Positions 40,319 to 49,307 are shown, numbered from the stretch's first letter. The stretch is 64,000 nucleotides of DNA from Pseudonocardia humida (GCF_023898865.1 NZ_JAGSOV010000011.1:124001-188000), one strand, 5' to 3'. Program-made: numbers and translations. Notes: generated by a model from the sequence alone, not told the origin.

Positions 40319-40795
40319 ATGACCGAGGGCCACTGTTCCTCGACCCCGGACCGAGCCGCGGCCCCGGTCACCACCCCGGACCACGAGCTGCACGTCGTCC
40401 GGCCCGCGCTGCCCAGCGCCCCCCGCGCGGTCCGCCGGGCGCTCCGCGACTGGCTGGTCGAGTGGTCCTGGCCCGACGACGACCTCGACGACGTCGTCGC
40501 CGCGGTCGACGAGGCGGTCTCCAACGTCGTCGACCACGCCTACCGCCAGCAGCCCGAGCCCGGGGACGTCGAGGTGCGGGCGCACGTGGTCGTCGAGGAC
40601 GGCCACCGGCTGGTGGTGGTGACGGTGGCCGACCACGGCCGGTGGCGGCCGGTGCCGCCCGACCCCGGCCACCGCGGCCGGGGCCTGCACATGATGAGCA
40701 CCTGCGTGGCCACCATGCACATCGAGCAGGGCGGGCAGGGCACCTCGGTCACGTTGACGAGCGCGCCGGTGGCGGTCCCGGAACCGGTGCGCTGA
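40319..40795 (+). CDS. RsbW-like anti-sigma factor / serine kinase
   Basis: A 158-residue GHKL ATPase. LPSAPRAVRRALRDWL, then the N box DDVVAAVDEAVSNVVDHAYR, VVVTVADHGRWRP (G1, ADxG) and GHRGRGLHMMSTC (G2). These are the histidine-kinase-like ATPase_c_2 features of RsbW/SpoIIAB-type switch kinases, which bind sigma factors and phosphorylate STAS antagonists. No sigma gene is adjacent; the STAS protein at 33053 is a possible partner. GGAG lies nine bases before the ATG. Overlaps the convergent kinase gene by 47 bp. Confidence 0.85.
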   Translation: MTEGHCSSTPDRAAAPVTTPDHELHVVRPALPSAPRAVRRALRDWLVEWSWPDDDLDDVVAAVDEAVSNVVDHAYRQQPEPGDVEVRAHVVVEDGHRLVVVTVADHGRWRPVPPDPGHRGRGLHMMSTCVATMHIEQGGQGTSVTLTSAPVAVPEPVR

Positions 40796-42089
40796 CCGCG
40801 GGCGGCACAGCGGGGAGCGCCTCGGCCGGGACGAGCAGGTCGACGGTGGTGCCGGGGCCGCTGCGCACGCTCAGGCGGCCGCCCGCCTCGGCCACCGCCC
40901 TGCGGACCAGCAGCAGGCCGATGTGGCCGGGCCGCGAGGGCGCCGCGGGGTCGAAGCCGCGGCCGTCGTCGGTGACGGTGACCCGGACGAGGCCGCCCGG
41001 CTCCGGGCCGACGACGACCCGGACGGCGGTGGCGCCGCTGTGGGCGAGCGCGTTGCGCAGCAGCTCCCCGGTGGCCCGGTGCACCAGCGCCGCGGCGGCG
41101 GGGCCCAGTCGCAGGTCGTCGGCGACGTCGAGGGCGATCCGGGGGCCGTCGCCGGCCAGCCCGGCGACGAGGCGCGCGAGCTCGTCGGGCGCCGAGGCCG
41201 GGTCGAGGGCGGGCGGGGCCAGGTCGGCGAGCAGGGCGCGGAGCCGGCGGACGTTGTCGCGGATGCGGGCCCGGGCGTCGGCGACCAGCTCGCCCGCCCG
41301 CGCGGGCTCCGCGGTGGCCGCGGTGTCGAGCAGCAGACCGGCACCGGCCAGGTGGGGGATGACGTCGTCGTGCAGCTCGTGGGCCAGGTCGCGGCGGGCC
41401 AGCTCGGCGGCGGCCAGGCCGTAGTGCAGGGCGTCCTGGCGCTCGCGGCGGTCGCGGTCGACGCGGCGGGCGATCGCGACCGCGAGCGGCAGCATGGTCA
41501 GCGCCAGCAGCAGCACCCCGGCCAGCGCGAGCGGGAGCAGCACGCCCATGGCGTGCCCGACGGTGCCCTCGACGTCGACCGGGACGTAGATCTCGAACCG
41601 GGCGGGCTCGCCGGCGGCGTCCCGGAAGCCGATGAAGACCTCGCGCAGGTCGTCGGCGCGGGCGGACTCGAAGCGGTGCTCGGCGTCGTCGGGCACCGGG
41701 AGGACGACCGCCTCGCCCGCGTCGAGCCTGCGGGCCAGTTCCGCGTCGAACGGGCGCAGCGCGGACTCGATGCGCTCCTCGTCGGAGAAGACGACGCGTA
41801 CCCGGTCGCCCTCGACCCGCCACACCTTGATCCGGAACACCATCCCGGAGTCGACGAACGGGGCGAGGTCGGCGACCAGCGCCGCGCGGTCGGCCGGGGT
41901 GACGTCGGTGAAGTCGTGCTCGGCCAGCCGGACCAGCACCGCGGCGGCGACCTGGGTCGACACCCGTTGCGCGGTGCGCTCGCCCTCGGCCTCCCCGATC
42001 AGCCGCACGCCGAGCGCGACCAGCCCGCCCAGCAGCAGCGCGGCCAGGACGGTGACCGCGGCGAGGCGCCGCAGCGTGGTGCGGACCAT
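40749..42089 (-). CDS. Two-component sensor histidine kinase
   Basis: A 446-residue kinase. Helix 1 (residues 10-32), an extracytoplasmic sensor of about 150 residues, helix 2 near residues 180-205 (MGVLLPLALAGVLLLALTML). The H box is LAHELHDDVIPHLAGAGLLLD (HELHDDV type), and the ATPase has RATGELLRNALAHSGA, DDGRGFDP and GHIGLLLVRRAV. Second gene of an operon with the NarL-type regulator, 16 bp downstream of it. Signal unknown. The adjacent iron transporter is divergent but the IdeR-type box there suggests separate control. Confidence 0.9.
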   Translation of the reverse strand: MVRTTLRRLAAVTVLAALLLGGLVALGVRLIGEAEGERTAQRVSTQVAAAVLVRLAEHDFTDVTPADRAALVADLAPFVDSGMVFRIKVWRVEGDRVRVVFSDEERIESALRPFDAELARRLDAGEAVVLPVPDDAEHRFESARADDLREVFIGFRDAAGEPARFEIYVPVDVEGTVGHAMGVLLPLALAGVLLLALTMLPLAVAIARRVDRDRRERQDALHYGLAAAELARRDLAHELHDDVIPHLAGAGLLLDTAATAEPARAGELVADARARIRDNVRRLRALLADLAPPALDPASAPDELARLVAGLAGDGPRIALDVADDLRLGPAAAALVHRATGELLRNALAHSGATAVRVVVGPEPGGLVRVTVTDDGRGFDPAAPSRPGHIGLLLVRRAVAEAGGRLSVRSGPGTTVDLLVPAEALPAVPPAVSAPVPGPPPARSST

Positions 42090-42105
42090 GCCGGACCGGC
42101 GCCGG

Positions 42106-42744
42106 TCAGATCGCGGTGCCCACGGCGATGAGCCGCAGGCGGTCGGCGGTGACGACGGCGTCGAGCTGGCTGTGCACGCCGAGCTTGGCCAGCAGCGCGC
42201 GGATGTGGTCGCGCGTGGTGTGCACGGAGATGCCCAGGTCGGCGGCGATGCGGGTGGCGTCGCGACCGCGGCCCAGCCCGCTGAGCACCTCCAGCTCGCG
42301 GGCGGTGAGGTGCACGTCGGTGTCGGTCTCCCACGACCGCACGGCCGAGCCGGCCAGCGCGGCGCGGACGGCGGCCAGGATCTCCGGCAGCGGCGCGTCC
42401 TTGGCCAGGAACCCGGCCGCGCCCGCGGCCGCCGCGCGGCGGGCGAGGTCCAGCCGCGGGTGCGCGGTGAGCACGATCACCGGCCGGCGCGCGGCGAACT
42501 CCTCGACCAGGCGCATGCCGCTGTCGTCGGGCAGGTCGAGGTCGACGAGGGCGACGTCGATGGCCGCGTCGATGGCCGCACCGGCCAGCGCCGCGCGGGC
42601 CGCCGCGGCGGTGTAGGCGACCGCGGCGCAGGTCAGGTCGGGTTGGGCGGCGACGCCGATGGCGAGCGCGTCGGCGAAGACGCGGTGGTCGTCGACGAGC
42701 AGGACGGCGGCCGGGTCGGGCCGGGCGCCACCGGTGCCGGTCAT
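42106..42744 (-). CDS. NarL/LuxR-type response regulator
   Basis: A 212-residue regulator. Receiver domain: AVLLVDDHRVFADAL with the acidic pair, the phosphoacceptor Asp in ALVDLDLPDDSGM, conserved Thr in VIVLTAHPR and Lys in FLAKDAP. LuxR helix-turn-helix: LTARELEVLSGLGRGRDATRIAADLGISVHTTRDHIRALLAKLGVHSQ. ATG 42744 follows GAGGGGG. First gene of the two-component operon with the sensor kinase downstream. Confidence 0.92.
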   Translation of the reverse strand: MTGTGGARPDPAAVLLVDDHRVFADALAIGVAAQPDLTCAAVAYTAAAARAALAGAAIDAAIDVALVDLDLPDDSGMRLVEEFAARRPVIVLTAHPRLDLARRAAAAGAAGFLAKDAPLPEILAAVRAALAGSAVRSWETDTDVHLTARELEVLSGLGRGRDATRIAADLGISVHTTRDHIRALLAKLGVHSQLDAVVTADRLRLIAVGTAI

Positions 42745-42785
42745 GCCGACCCCCTCAATTCTCGGGACATCACTCGGTCTGCCGT

Positions 42786-42804
42786 GAAGGTTAGCCTGCC
42801 CTGC
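42786..42804 (+). promoter_or_regulatory. DtxR/IdeR-type iron box
   Basis: GAAGGTTAGCCTGCCCTGC matches 13 of 19 positions of the established consensus TTAGGTTAGSCTAACCTAA, including the whole core AGGTTAGCCT. It lies 53 bp before the start of the ferric-iron binding lipoprotein gene. Binding of an iron-loaded DtxR/IdeR repressor would shut off the transporter in iron-rich conditions. Confidence 0.7.
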
Positions 42805-42856
42805 GATACGGCCGGACGGATCCGGCAAAACCAACGAACAGACCAGAGGTCCGCCG

Positions 42857-43906
42857 ATGCGCGCGTCCCGTCCCCGAGTGCTGTCCGGCGCCGCCGCGGC
42901 GCTCGCCGTCCTCGCTCTCACCGCGTGCGGCGGCGCCGCCGCCGAGCAGGCCGCCGCGCCGAGCCCCGCCGCGGAGGGCGAGCGCACCCTGGTGCTCTAC
43001 TCCGGTCGCGACGAGGAGCTGGTCGGACCGCTGATCGAGCAGTTCGAGCAGGCGTCCGGCATCACCGTGGAGACCCGCTACGGCTCCACCACCGAGATGG
43101 CGGCCCAGCTGCTCGAGGAGGGGGACGCGACGCCCGCGCAGGTGTTCCTGTCCCAGGACGCGGGCGCCCTCGGCGCGCTGGCCGCGCAGGGCAGGCTGGC
43201 GCCGCTGCCCGCGGAGATCACCGGCGCGGTCGAGCGGCAGTTCAGCTCCACCGACGGGTCCTGGGTCGGGCTGACCGGGCGAGCCAGGGTCGTGGCCTAC
43301 GACAGCCAGGAGGTACCCGCCGACCAGGTGCCCGGCGACCCCCAGGAGCTGCTCGACCCGCGCTGGCGCGGGCAGGTGGCCATCGCGCCGACCAACGCCT
43401 CGTTCCAGGCGTTCGTCACCGCGCTGCGGGTGCTGCAGGGCGAGGACGCGGCGCGGGCGTGGCTGCAGGGGCTGATCGCCAACGAGCCGCAGATCATGCA
43501 GGGCAACGGGGCGATCCTGGAGGCGGTCAACACCGGTGCGGCCGACCTCGGCCTGATCAACCACTACTACTGGGCGAGCTCGGAGACCGACCCGGCCGCG
43601 CTGCGCGCACAGATCGCCTTCGGCGACCCGGGCACCGCGCTGGCCCTGGTCAACGTGACCGGCGCCGGCGTCCTCACCGGGGCCGCGGACTCGGCGGAGG
43701 CCCGGGAGCTGGTGGAGTTCCTGGTCGGTGCGCAGGCCCAGACCTACTTCGCCACCGAGACCGCCGAGTACCCGCTGGTGGCCGGCGTGCCCGGGCCCGC
43801 GGGCGTGCCGACGCTGGAGCAGCTCGACGGTCCCGACCTCGACCTGTCCGACCTGGCCTCGCTGGAGCAGACCGTCGCGCTGCTCACCGAAGTGGGGCTG
43901 GTCTGA
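42857..43906 (+). CDS. Iron(III) ABC transporter substrate-binding lipoprotein (FbpA/FutA type)
   Basis: A 349-residue lipoprotein. Signal peptide with lipobox LTAC (Cys24), so LspA and Lgt act on it. TLVLYSGRDEELVGPLIEQFEQASGI is the start of the ferric-binding family; GLTGRARVVAYDSQEV, DPRWRGQVAIAPTNASFQAFVTALR and NTGAADLGLINHYYWA follow, with the tandem Tyr of NHYYW as the iron ligands. It delivers iron or ferric complexes to the permease encoded next, whose frame overlaps its stop. Preceded by the iron box at 42786. Confidence 0.92.
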   Translation: MRASRPRVLSGAAAALAVLALTACGGAAAEQAAAPSPAAEGERTLVLYSGRDEELVGPLIEQFEQASGITVETRYGSTTEMAAQLLEEGDATPAQVFLSQDAGALGALAAQGRLAPLPAEITGAVERQFSSTDGSWVGLTGRARVVAYDSQEVPADQVPGDPQELLDPRWRGQVAIAPTNASFQAFVTALRVLQGEDAARAWLQGLIANEPQIMQGNGAILEAVNTGAADLGLINHYYWASSETDPAALRAQIAFGDPGTALALVNVTGAGVLTGAADSAEARELVEFLVGAQAQTYFATETAEYPLVAGVPGPAGVPTLEQLDGPDLDLSDLASLEQTVALLTEVGLV

Positions 43907-45426
43907 CCTCCGCGCACCGCCGTCCGGCGCCCGCCCTGCTCGTCGCGGCGGGCGCCGCGGCGTTGGTCGCCGCGCTCCCCCTGGGCTACCTGGTGGTGCG
44001 GGTGGCCGGGGCGGGCGACCGGGTCGCGGCGGTGCTGGGCCGCGAGCGCACCTGGCTGCTGGCGGCCAACTCGCTGGTCCTCGTGCTGCTGGTCGCCGCG
44101 GGGAGCCTGGTGCTGGGCACCGCGACCGGCTGGCTGCTGACCAGGGTCCGGCTGCCCGCGCCCCGGCTGTGGTGGGTGCTCGCGGCGCTTCCGCTGGCCG
44201 TGCCGTCCTACCTGCTGGCCTTCGCGGTCGTGGCGACCTGGCCGGGGACGAACGGGCTGCTGCCGCTGACCGCGGTGCTGGTGCTGGCCTGCACCCCGTA
44301 CGTGACGCTGCCCGCGGCGGCCGCGTTCCGGATGGCCGACGCCGGCCAGGAGGACGTGGCGCGCACGCTCGGGCGCGGACCGGTCGCCACCTTCCGCGCG
44401 GTGACCCTGCCGCAGGTGCTGCCCGCCGCGCTGGCCGGCACCCTGCTGGTCGCGCTCTACACCCTGTCGGACTTCGGGGCGGTCGCCCTGCTCCGCTACG
44501 ACGTGTTCACCTGGGCGATCCGGGCCGCCTACGAGGGCACCTTCGACCGGTCCGCCGCGGCCGTGCTGGCGCTGGTGCTGGTGGCGCTCACGCTGGCGCT
44601 GGTCGGCGCGGAGCGGTGGGCCCGGCGCCGGTGGGTGCGCGGGCGGACCGGCGTCGCGGTGCGGGCGGTGCCGCAGGTCGTGCTCGGGCGGGGCGCGACG
44701 GCGGCGGCCGTGCTCGGCCTGGCCGCGGTGGCCGCCGCGTCGCTGGCCTTCCCGCTGGCCGTGCTGGCCGGCCGGCTCGTCCAGGGCACCCGCGGCGGCG
44801 TCGACGTGCCCGACCTGCTGCGCGCCGCGGGCAGCACGCTGGCCCTCGGGTTGGGCGGGGCGGTGCTGGCCGTCGCGCTGGCCGCCCCGGTCGCGGTGCT
44901 CGCCGCGCGCCACCACGGTCGGCTGGTCGCCGCGCTGGAGTCGACGGCCTACCTCGGGCACGGCCTGCCCGGCATCGTGGTCGGGCTGTCGCTGGTGTTC
45001 TTCTCGCTGGCCGCGGTGCCCGCGCTCTACCAGAGCGCGGCCGTGCTGGTGCTGGCCTACGCGGTGCTGTTCCTGCCCAAGGCGATCGGGGCGAGCAGGG
45101 CCGCGGTGGAGCGGGTGCCGCCCGCGGTCGAGGAGGTGGCCCGCACGCTGGGCCGCGGCGCGGCCCGGACCTGGTTGGTGGTCACCGCCCGGCAGGCCTG
45201 GCCGGGCATCGCCGCCGGCGGCCTGCTGGTCATGGTGACGGCGATGAAGGAACTGCCCGCCACCCTGATGCTGCGCCCGACCGGGGTGGACACGCTGGCC
45301 ACCGAGCTGTGGCGGCAGACCGCGCTGGGCGCCTACGGTGCCGCGGCCCCCGCGGCCCTGCTGCTGGTGCTGATGGCGTGCGTGCCCGCGGCGTTGCTGG
45401 CCCGCGACCCCGGGGCCGGCCGGTGA
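43903..45426 (+). CDS. Iron(III) ABC transporter permease (FbpB type, two fused halves)
   Basis: A ~507-residue membrane protein with about 12 helices and two EAA-type loops: EDVARTLGRGPVATFRAVTLPQ and EEVARTLGRGAARTWLVVTARQ, marking the two permease halves. No ATG, GTG or TTG lies near the natural start; the frame opens with CTG at 43903, overlapping the TGA of the lipoprotein gene as CTGA. A TTG at about 43963 is the next option but would cut into the first helix. End overlaps the ATPase gene as GTGA. Confidence 0.88.
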   Translation: MTSAHRRPAPALLVAAGAAALVAALPLGYLVVRVAGAGDRVAAVLGRERTWLLAANSLVLVLLVAAGSLVLGTATGWLLTRVRLPAPRLWWVLAALPLAVPSYLLAFAVVATWPGTNGLLPLTAVLVLACTPYVTLPAAAAFRMADAGQEDVARTLGRGPVATFRAVTLPQVLPAALAGTLLVALYTLSDFGAVALLRYDVFTWAIRAAYEGTFDRSAAAVLALVLVALTLALVGAERWARRRWVRGRTGVAVRAVPQVVLGRGATAAAVLGLAAVAAASLAFPLAVLAGRLVQGTRGGVDVPDLLRAAGSTLALGLGGAVLAVALAAPVAVLAARHHGRLVAALESTAYLGHGLPGIVVGLSLVFFSLAAVPALYQSAAVLVLAYAVLFLPKAIGASRAAVERVPPAVEEVARTLGRGAARTWLVVTARQAWPGIAAGGLLVMVTAMKELPATLMLRPTGVDTLATELWRQTALGAYGAAAPAALLLVLMACVPAALLARDPGAGR

Positions 45427-46442
45427 CGCTGGAACTGCACGACCTGGTGGCCGGCTACGGCGGCGAACCGGTGCTGCGCGGGGTCGACCTCGCCGTCGCC
45501 GATGCCGAGTTCGTCTGCGTGCTGGGCGCCAGCGGGAGCGGGAAGACGACGCTGCTGCGCACGGTCGCGGGCCTGCACCGGCCCACCGCGGGCCGGGTCG
45601 TGCTCGGGGGCCACGACCTGGCCGGGGTCCGCCCGGAGCGCAGGCGGGTGGGGCTGGTGCCCCAGGAGGGCGCGCTGTTCGGCCACCTCGACGTGGCGGC
45701 CAACGTCGCGTTCGGGCTGCACCGGGCCACCCGGGCCACCCGCCGGGCCCGGGTCGCGGAGCTCCTCGCGCTGGTCGACATGGCCGGGGCCCAGGACCGG
45801 ATGCCGCACGAGCTGTCCGGCGGGCAGCGCCAGCGGATCGCCGTGGCCCGGGCGCTGGCGCCGCAGCCGCGGGTCGTGCTGCTCGACGAGCCCTTCGCCG
45901 GGCTGGACGCCGGGTTGCGCGCCGACGTGCGGGCCCAGGTGGCCGACGTCCTGCTGGCGACCGGCAGCACCGCCGTGCTGATCACCCACGACCAGGACGA
46001 GGCGCTCTCGGTCGGCGACCGGGTCGCCGTGCTGCACGCCGGCCGGGTGGCCCAGGTGGCCGAGCCGCGCGAGCTGTACGCCCGGCCCGCGACCGCGTGG
46101 CTGGCCGGGTTCGTCGGCGAGGCGAGCCTGCTGCCCGGTCGCCGCGACGGCGCCGTGGTCCGCACCGCGCTCGGCGCGCTGCCCTGCGCGGCGGGGCCCC
46201 CGGCCGACGTGACCGCGGTGGTGCGGCCCGAGCAGGTCCGACTGGGCCCGCCCGTGCCCGGGGTGCCCACCGGCGCCGTGCACGCCGTCGAGTTCGTCGG
46301 GCCCGCGCAGCGGGTCCGGGTCGAGCTGCCCGGCGGCCTCCGGGTCACCGCGCGCGTGCGGGCCCAGCCGCGCTGGCGCCGCGGGGACATCGCGGCAGTG
46401 TCGGTCCCCGGCCCGGTGCACGTCGTCGACGGGACGGCGTAG
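45423..46442 (+). CDS. Iron(III) ABC transporter ATPase (FbpC type)
   Basis: A 339-residue ATPase. Walker A GASGSGKTT (residues 37-45), Q loop VPQEGALF, signature LSGGQRQR, Walker B RVVLLDEPFAGLD and switch His in ITHDQDEA. The C-terminal ~100 residues form a TOBE domain (VVRPEQVRLGPPVPGVPTGAVHAVEFVGPAQRVRVEL), as in FbpC-type importers. GTG start overlaps the permease stop. With the lipoprotein and permease it makes a complete importer under the iron box. Confidence 0.93.
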   Translation: MTLELHDLVAGYGGEPVLRGVDLAVADAEFVCVLGASGSGKTTLLRTVAGLHRPTAGRVVLGGHDLAGVRPERRRVGLVPQEGALFGHLDVAANVAFGLHRATRATRRARVAELLALVDMAGAQDRMPHELSGGQRQRIAVARALAPQPRVVLLDEPFAGLDAGLRADVRAQVADVLLATGSTAVLITHDQDEALSVGDRVAVLHAGRVAQVAEPRELYARPATAWLAGFVGEASLLPGRRDGAVVRTALGALPCAAGPPADVTAVVRPEQVRLGPPVPGVPTGAVHAVEFVGPAQRVRVELPGGLRVTARVRAQPRWRRGDIAAVSVPGPVHVVDGTA

Positions 46443-46445
46443 GCC

Positions 46446-46523
46446 CAGCCACGTCGCAGGGTCCGCATGGTCTTCGCAGCTGCCGTAACCCCTGCGAGGA
46501 CCACGCCGCCTCTGCGAAGACCG
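46446..46523 (-). repeat. Dispersed ~77-bp repeat, copy B
   Basis: Read on the minus strand it carries GGTCTTCGCAGAGG, CGTGGTCCTCGCAGGGG, CAGCTGCGAAGACCA and CCCTGCGACGTGGC in the same order and spacing as copy A at 10966-11042. GGTCTTCGCAG and CTGCGAAGACC are perfect inverted repeats inside it. It starts 3 bp after the iron-ATPase stop. Could double as that operon's terminator. Confidence 0.7.
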
Positions 46524-46742
46524 CCCGACCCCGCCGGACCAGGCAGCCGAGCACCCCGAAACAGCCGCCTGGCGAGCCGCTGACCGGCCCCAGCCGTGCT
46601 CGCCCGGATGCGAACCCGATAGTGGAGACCCCCTGGGTGTAGCGTCATGCATAGCCGGGAGCCCCCCACCGTCGGCGGTCCGCCGGCGTAGTTCGCGGCA
46701 GATCCCCTGGTCGCCCCGGCGACCGGAGACGGGAGCGCGGGC
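46524..46742. other. Intergenic region before the DUF5994 gene
   Basis: Upstream region of the DUF5994 gene. No clear promoter or hairpin; GGGTGTAGCGT at 46635-46645 could be part of a stress-sigma -10 but lacks a partner. Confidence 0.4.
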
Positions 46743-47372
46743 ATGACACTCGGCCCAGACCAGTCCACCACTGCCCCGTACGGGGGCCGTCCCCGCCTGC
46801 GGATGCGTCCGGCGGGTGCCCCACCCGGACCCGTGCACGGAGCGTGGTGGCCCCGCTCATGGGACCTGAGCGGTCAGCTGCACACGATGCTCCCCGAGCT
46901 CTGGGACCGCCTCGACGGGATCGAGCAGGTCGTCTACAACACCGCGACCTGGCCGGTGGCCGCCCCTCGGATGGGCGTGCGCGGGCGGCTCGTCCGGCTG
47001 GTCCCCTCCCCGACCCAGGCCCTCGACAGCATCAGCCTGATCGGCGCGGCGAGCGGGCGGGTCACCACGCTGCTCGTCATCCCGGTCGCCACCCCGCGCG
47101 AGGACGCCGAGGCCACCCTCGCCGCGGCGGCCGCGCCCACCGGCAGCGGGATCGTCAGCCGGTTCTTCCGCAACTGCGACGGCGTCCCGGACCACGCCGG
47201 CGGGTCGGCCAGGGCGCGGGTCGCCGAGGAGGAGCACAACGCGGGCGAGCGGACCGGGGCGGTGCGCACCGTCGCCGGGCACGCGGTCGACGTCGAGGAC
47301 TGCACCATGTTGTTGGCGATGCTCGGGTTGGACGCTCGGGACGGCTCTCGCGCGGACGGCTTCGGGTACTGA
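46743..47372 (+). CDS. DUF5994 family protein
   Basis: A 209-residue soluble protein. The block PVHGAWWPRSWDLSGQLHTMLPEL is the core of DUF5994, followed by QVVYNTATWPVAAPRM, LVRLVPSPTQALDSISLIGAASGRVTTLLVIP. These are common in actinobacteria, often in several copies, near stress-sigma or anti-sigma genes; function unknown. The C-terminal part, with HNAGERTGAVR, is variable. It stands between the iron importer and a decayed DUF222 gene. Confidence 0.85.
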   Translation: MTLGPDQSTTAPYGGRPRLRMRPAGAPPGPVHGAWWPRSWDLSGQLHTMLPELWDRLDGIEQVVYNTATWPVAAPRMGVRGRLVRLVPSPTQALDSISLIGAASGRVTTLLVIPVATPREDAEATLAAAAAPTGSGIVSRFFRNCDGVPDHAGGSARARVAEEEHNAGERTGAVRTVAGHAVDVEDCTMLLAMLGLDARDGSRADGFGY

Positions 47373-47390
47373 GCTGCTTCTGCGCTGCTG

Positions 47391-48120
47391 ATGGCGGTCG
47401 GGGGTCGCGGGGGCGGGTTGTCGGCTCATCGGCTTGAGCCGTGGGATTCGTGCTGCCGCGCCGCTTCCGTTCCTCGGCGCCGGCGCGCCTGCGGTACGGG
47501 TCGGCTTGCCCATGACTACCCGGTTCCTTCTGCGAGGGGTCGAGCAGGCGGCGGTGAACTGGTCGAGGCGATCGTCGGGTTCGATCGGATGGTGGCGTGG
47601 GCTTCGGCGCGGCAGGCGGAGTTGTTGGCCGAGTTCGCGCGCCGACGACCCGCCCCGGATTCCGGGGGTCGAGTCCGTACGCGGCCGATGAGATCGGGTT
47701 GGCGTTGCGGTTGTCGCCGGGGACGGCGGCGATACGGCTCGCCCAAGCTCAACGGTTGGACGGCGAATTGTCGGCGACGCGACAGGCGTGGCGGGACGGG
47801 CGTCTTGATGCGGCGAAGGTTCGCGCGGTCCTCGACGCCACCGCCAACCTGCCCGCCGAGACCGCGACCCGTGCAGGATCGAGTCCTGGAGCAGGCGCCG
47901 GGGTAGACCGCCGGGAAGTTGCGGGCGGCGCCGGCCCGGGCGGTTCTTGCCGTGGATCGAGATGGTGCTGCGGAACGGCACGAGCAGGCCCGTCGGGAGC
48001 GGCGGGTCGCGGTCAACCCGGACCAGGACGGGACGGCCACGTTGTGCGCGATCCTTCCCGCGCCGGATGCCTTGTCCGACAGCCGACGGCCCGTCCCGGA
48101 CGGCTCGCACGGTGCGGTGG
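47391..48120 (+). pseudogene. Second DUF222 (13E12-type) gene, decayed in several frames
   Basis: Successive pieces of one DUF222 protein lie in different frames: ELVEAIVGFDRMVAWASARQ near 47555-47640, ADEIGLALRLSPGTAAIRLAQAQRL near 47690-47770 with DGRLDAAKVRAVLDATANLP, then ARAVLAVDRDGAAERHEQAR near 47930-48000 and GTATLCAILPAPDALS. At least three frame changes occur and the HNH C-terminus is absent, cut off next to the convergent MFS gene. Related in kind to the frameshifted gene at 34747. Confidence 0.75.
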
Positions 48121-48125
48121 CGTGC

Positions 48126-49277
48126 TCAGGGTCGGGTCCGGTGGACGACGCCGAGCGCCACCGCGGCGAGTGCGAGGAAGACCGGCACGACCCACAGTGC
48201 CGCCGTCAGCGACGTCGCGTCGGCGAGCGTGCCGACTGTGAGGGGTGCGAGCAGGACCGCGAACGACGTCATGCCGACCACCCGGCCGCTCGCCAGCACG
48301 GCTCGGCCGGGGGCCAGCCCGACCGCGACGGACATGCCCAGCGGGAACAGGTTGCCCAGGCCGATGCCCAACAACGACAGGCCGATCAGCGCCTGCGCTG
48401 GTCCCGTCGAGGGCCACAGGACCGCGAAGCCCGCGGTGGCCACGGCGAGCGCGAGCGCGAGCAGCGGTGCCGGGTCGTGCCGGCGCGCCAGCCTGCTACC
48501 GAGCAGGCGCCCGGCCACCACTCCCCCGAAGTAGCCGGCCATCAGCGCGACCGCGGTGTCGGTCGAGACGTGGGCGGCCTCCTCGACGTAGGTCGCGCCC
48601 CAGCCGGTGATGCACCACTCGGCCGCGGTCATGCAGGAGAGCATCACGGCGGCGATCCAGAACGCGCCCGGGAGGCGGCCCTGGGCCGTGCGCGACGGTG
48701 GCGGGGCGTCGATCGCCAGCCGCCGGTTGGTCCACCAGGCGAGTGCCGGGATCGCGAGCGAGGCCAGCAGCGCCGCCCGCCAGCCGGCGTGCAGGGCCGC
48801 GGTCAGCGACAGGGTGCCGATGAGCACGAGGTAGGCGACGCTCGCCGCCACGTTGGCCTCGGCCAGGGCGACCGCGCGGCGCTCGCCGTGGTGGTCGGCG
48901 AGCGCGGCCTGGATGGTGGCCAGGAGCAGGCCGCCGCCGACGCCCATGACCAGCACCGAGCAGGCGGTGAGCTCGACGGCGCGCCCGGCGGTCAGGCCGA
49001 TCGTGCCCGCGCCCAGCAGCGCGGCCGCCGCCCAGAACAGGGTGCGCCGCCCGAGCGCGCGTTCGAGCCGCGCGCTGATCGCGCCCGCGACCATGCTCCC
49101 GGCGGCGAACGCCGCCACGTGCAGGCCGCCCGCCGAGTAGCTCAGGTCGAGCTCGGTGCGCAGGTGCGCGATGACCAGCCCCGGCGCCGCCTGCAGGTAG
49201 GCGAACCAGGACAGCATCGCGTAGGCGGTCCAGGTGAGCCGGTCGCGACGGAACTCCGTCGCCGGCAGGTCAGCCAC
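48126..49277 (-). CDS. MFS transporter (CynX/YbfB-like)
   Basis: A 383-residue, 12-helix permease. AAGLVIAHLRTELDLSYSAGGLHVAAFAAGSMVAGAIS covers helices 1-2, followed by ERALGRRTLF. Helix 7 region: EWCITGWGATYVEEAAHVSTDTAVALMAGYFGGVVAGRLLGSRLARR, a pattern found in several actinobacterial drug/sugar MFS groups. GTG start at 49277; the ATG at 49300 is out of frame. Divergent from the LacI gene, with a palindromic operator candidate between, so the pair is likely a repressor and its target. Confidence 0.85.
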   Translation of the reverse strand: MADLPATEFRRDRLTWTAYAMLSWFAYLQAAPGLVIAHLRTELDLSYSAGGLHVAAFAAGSMVAGAISARLERALGRRTLFWAAAALLGAGTIGLTAGRAVELTACSVLVMGVGGGLLLATIQAALADHHGERRAVALAEANVAASVAYLVLIGTLSLTAALHAGWRAALLASLAIPALAWWTNRRLAIDAPPPSRTAQGRLPGAFWIAAVMLSCMTAAEWCITGWGATYVEEAAHVSTDTAVALMAGYFGGVVAGRLLGSRLARRHDPAPLLALALAVATAGFAVLWPSTGPAQALIGLSLLGIGLGNLFPLGMSVAVGLAPGRAVLASGRVVGMTSFAVLLAPLTVGTLADATSLTAALWVVPVFLALAAVALGVVHRTRP

Positions 49278-49307
49278 GGTCGGGCCGGTGGGGTGCCATG
49301 GACCGAT

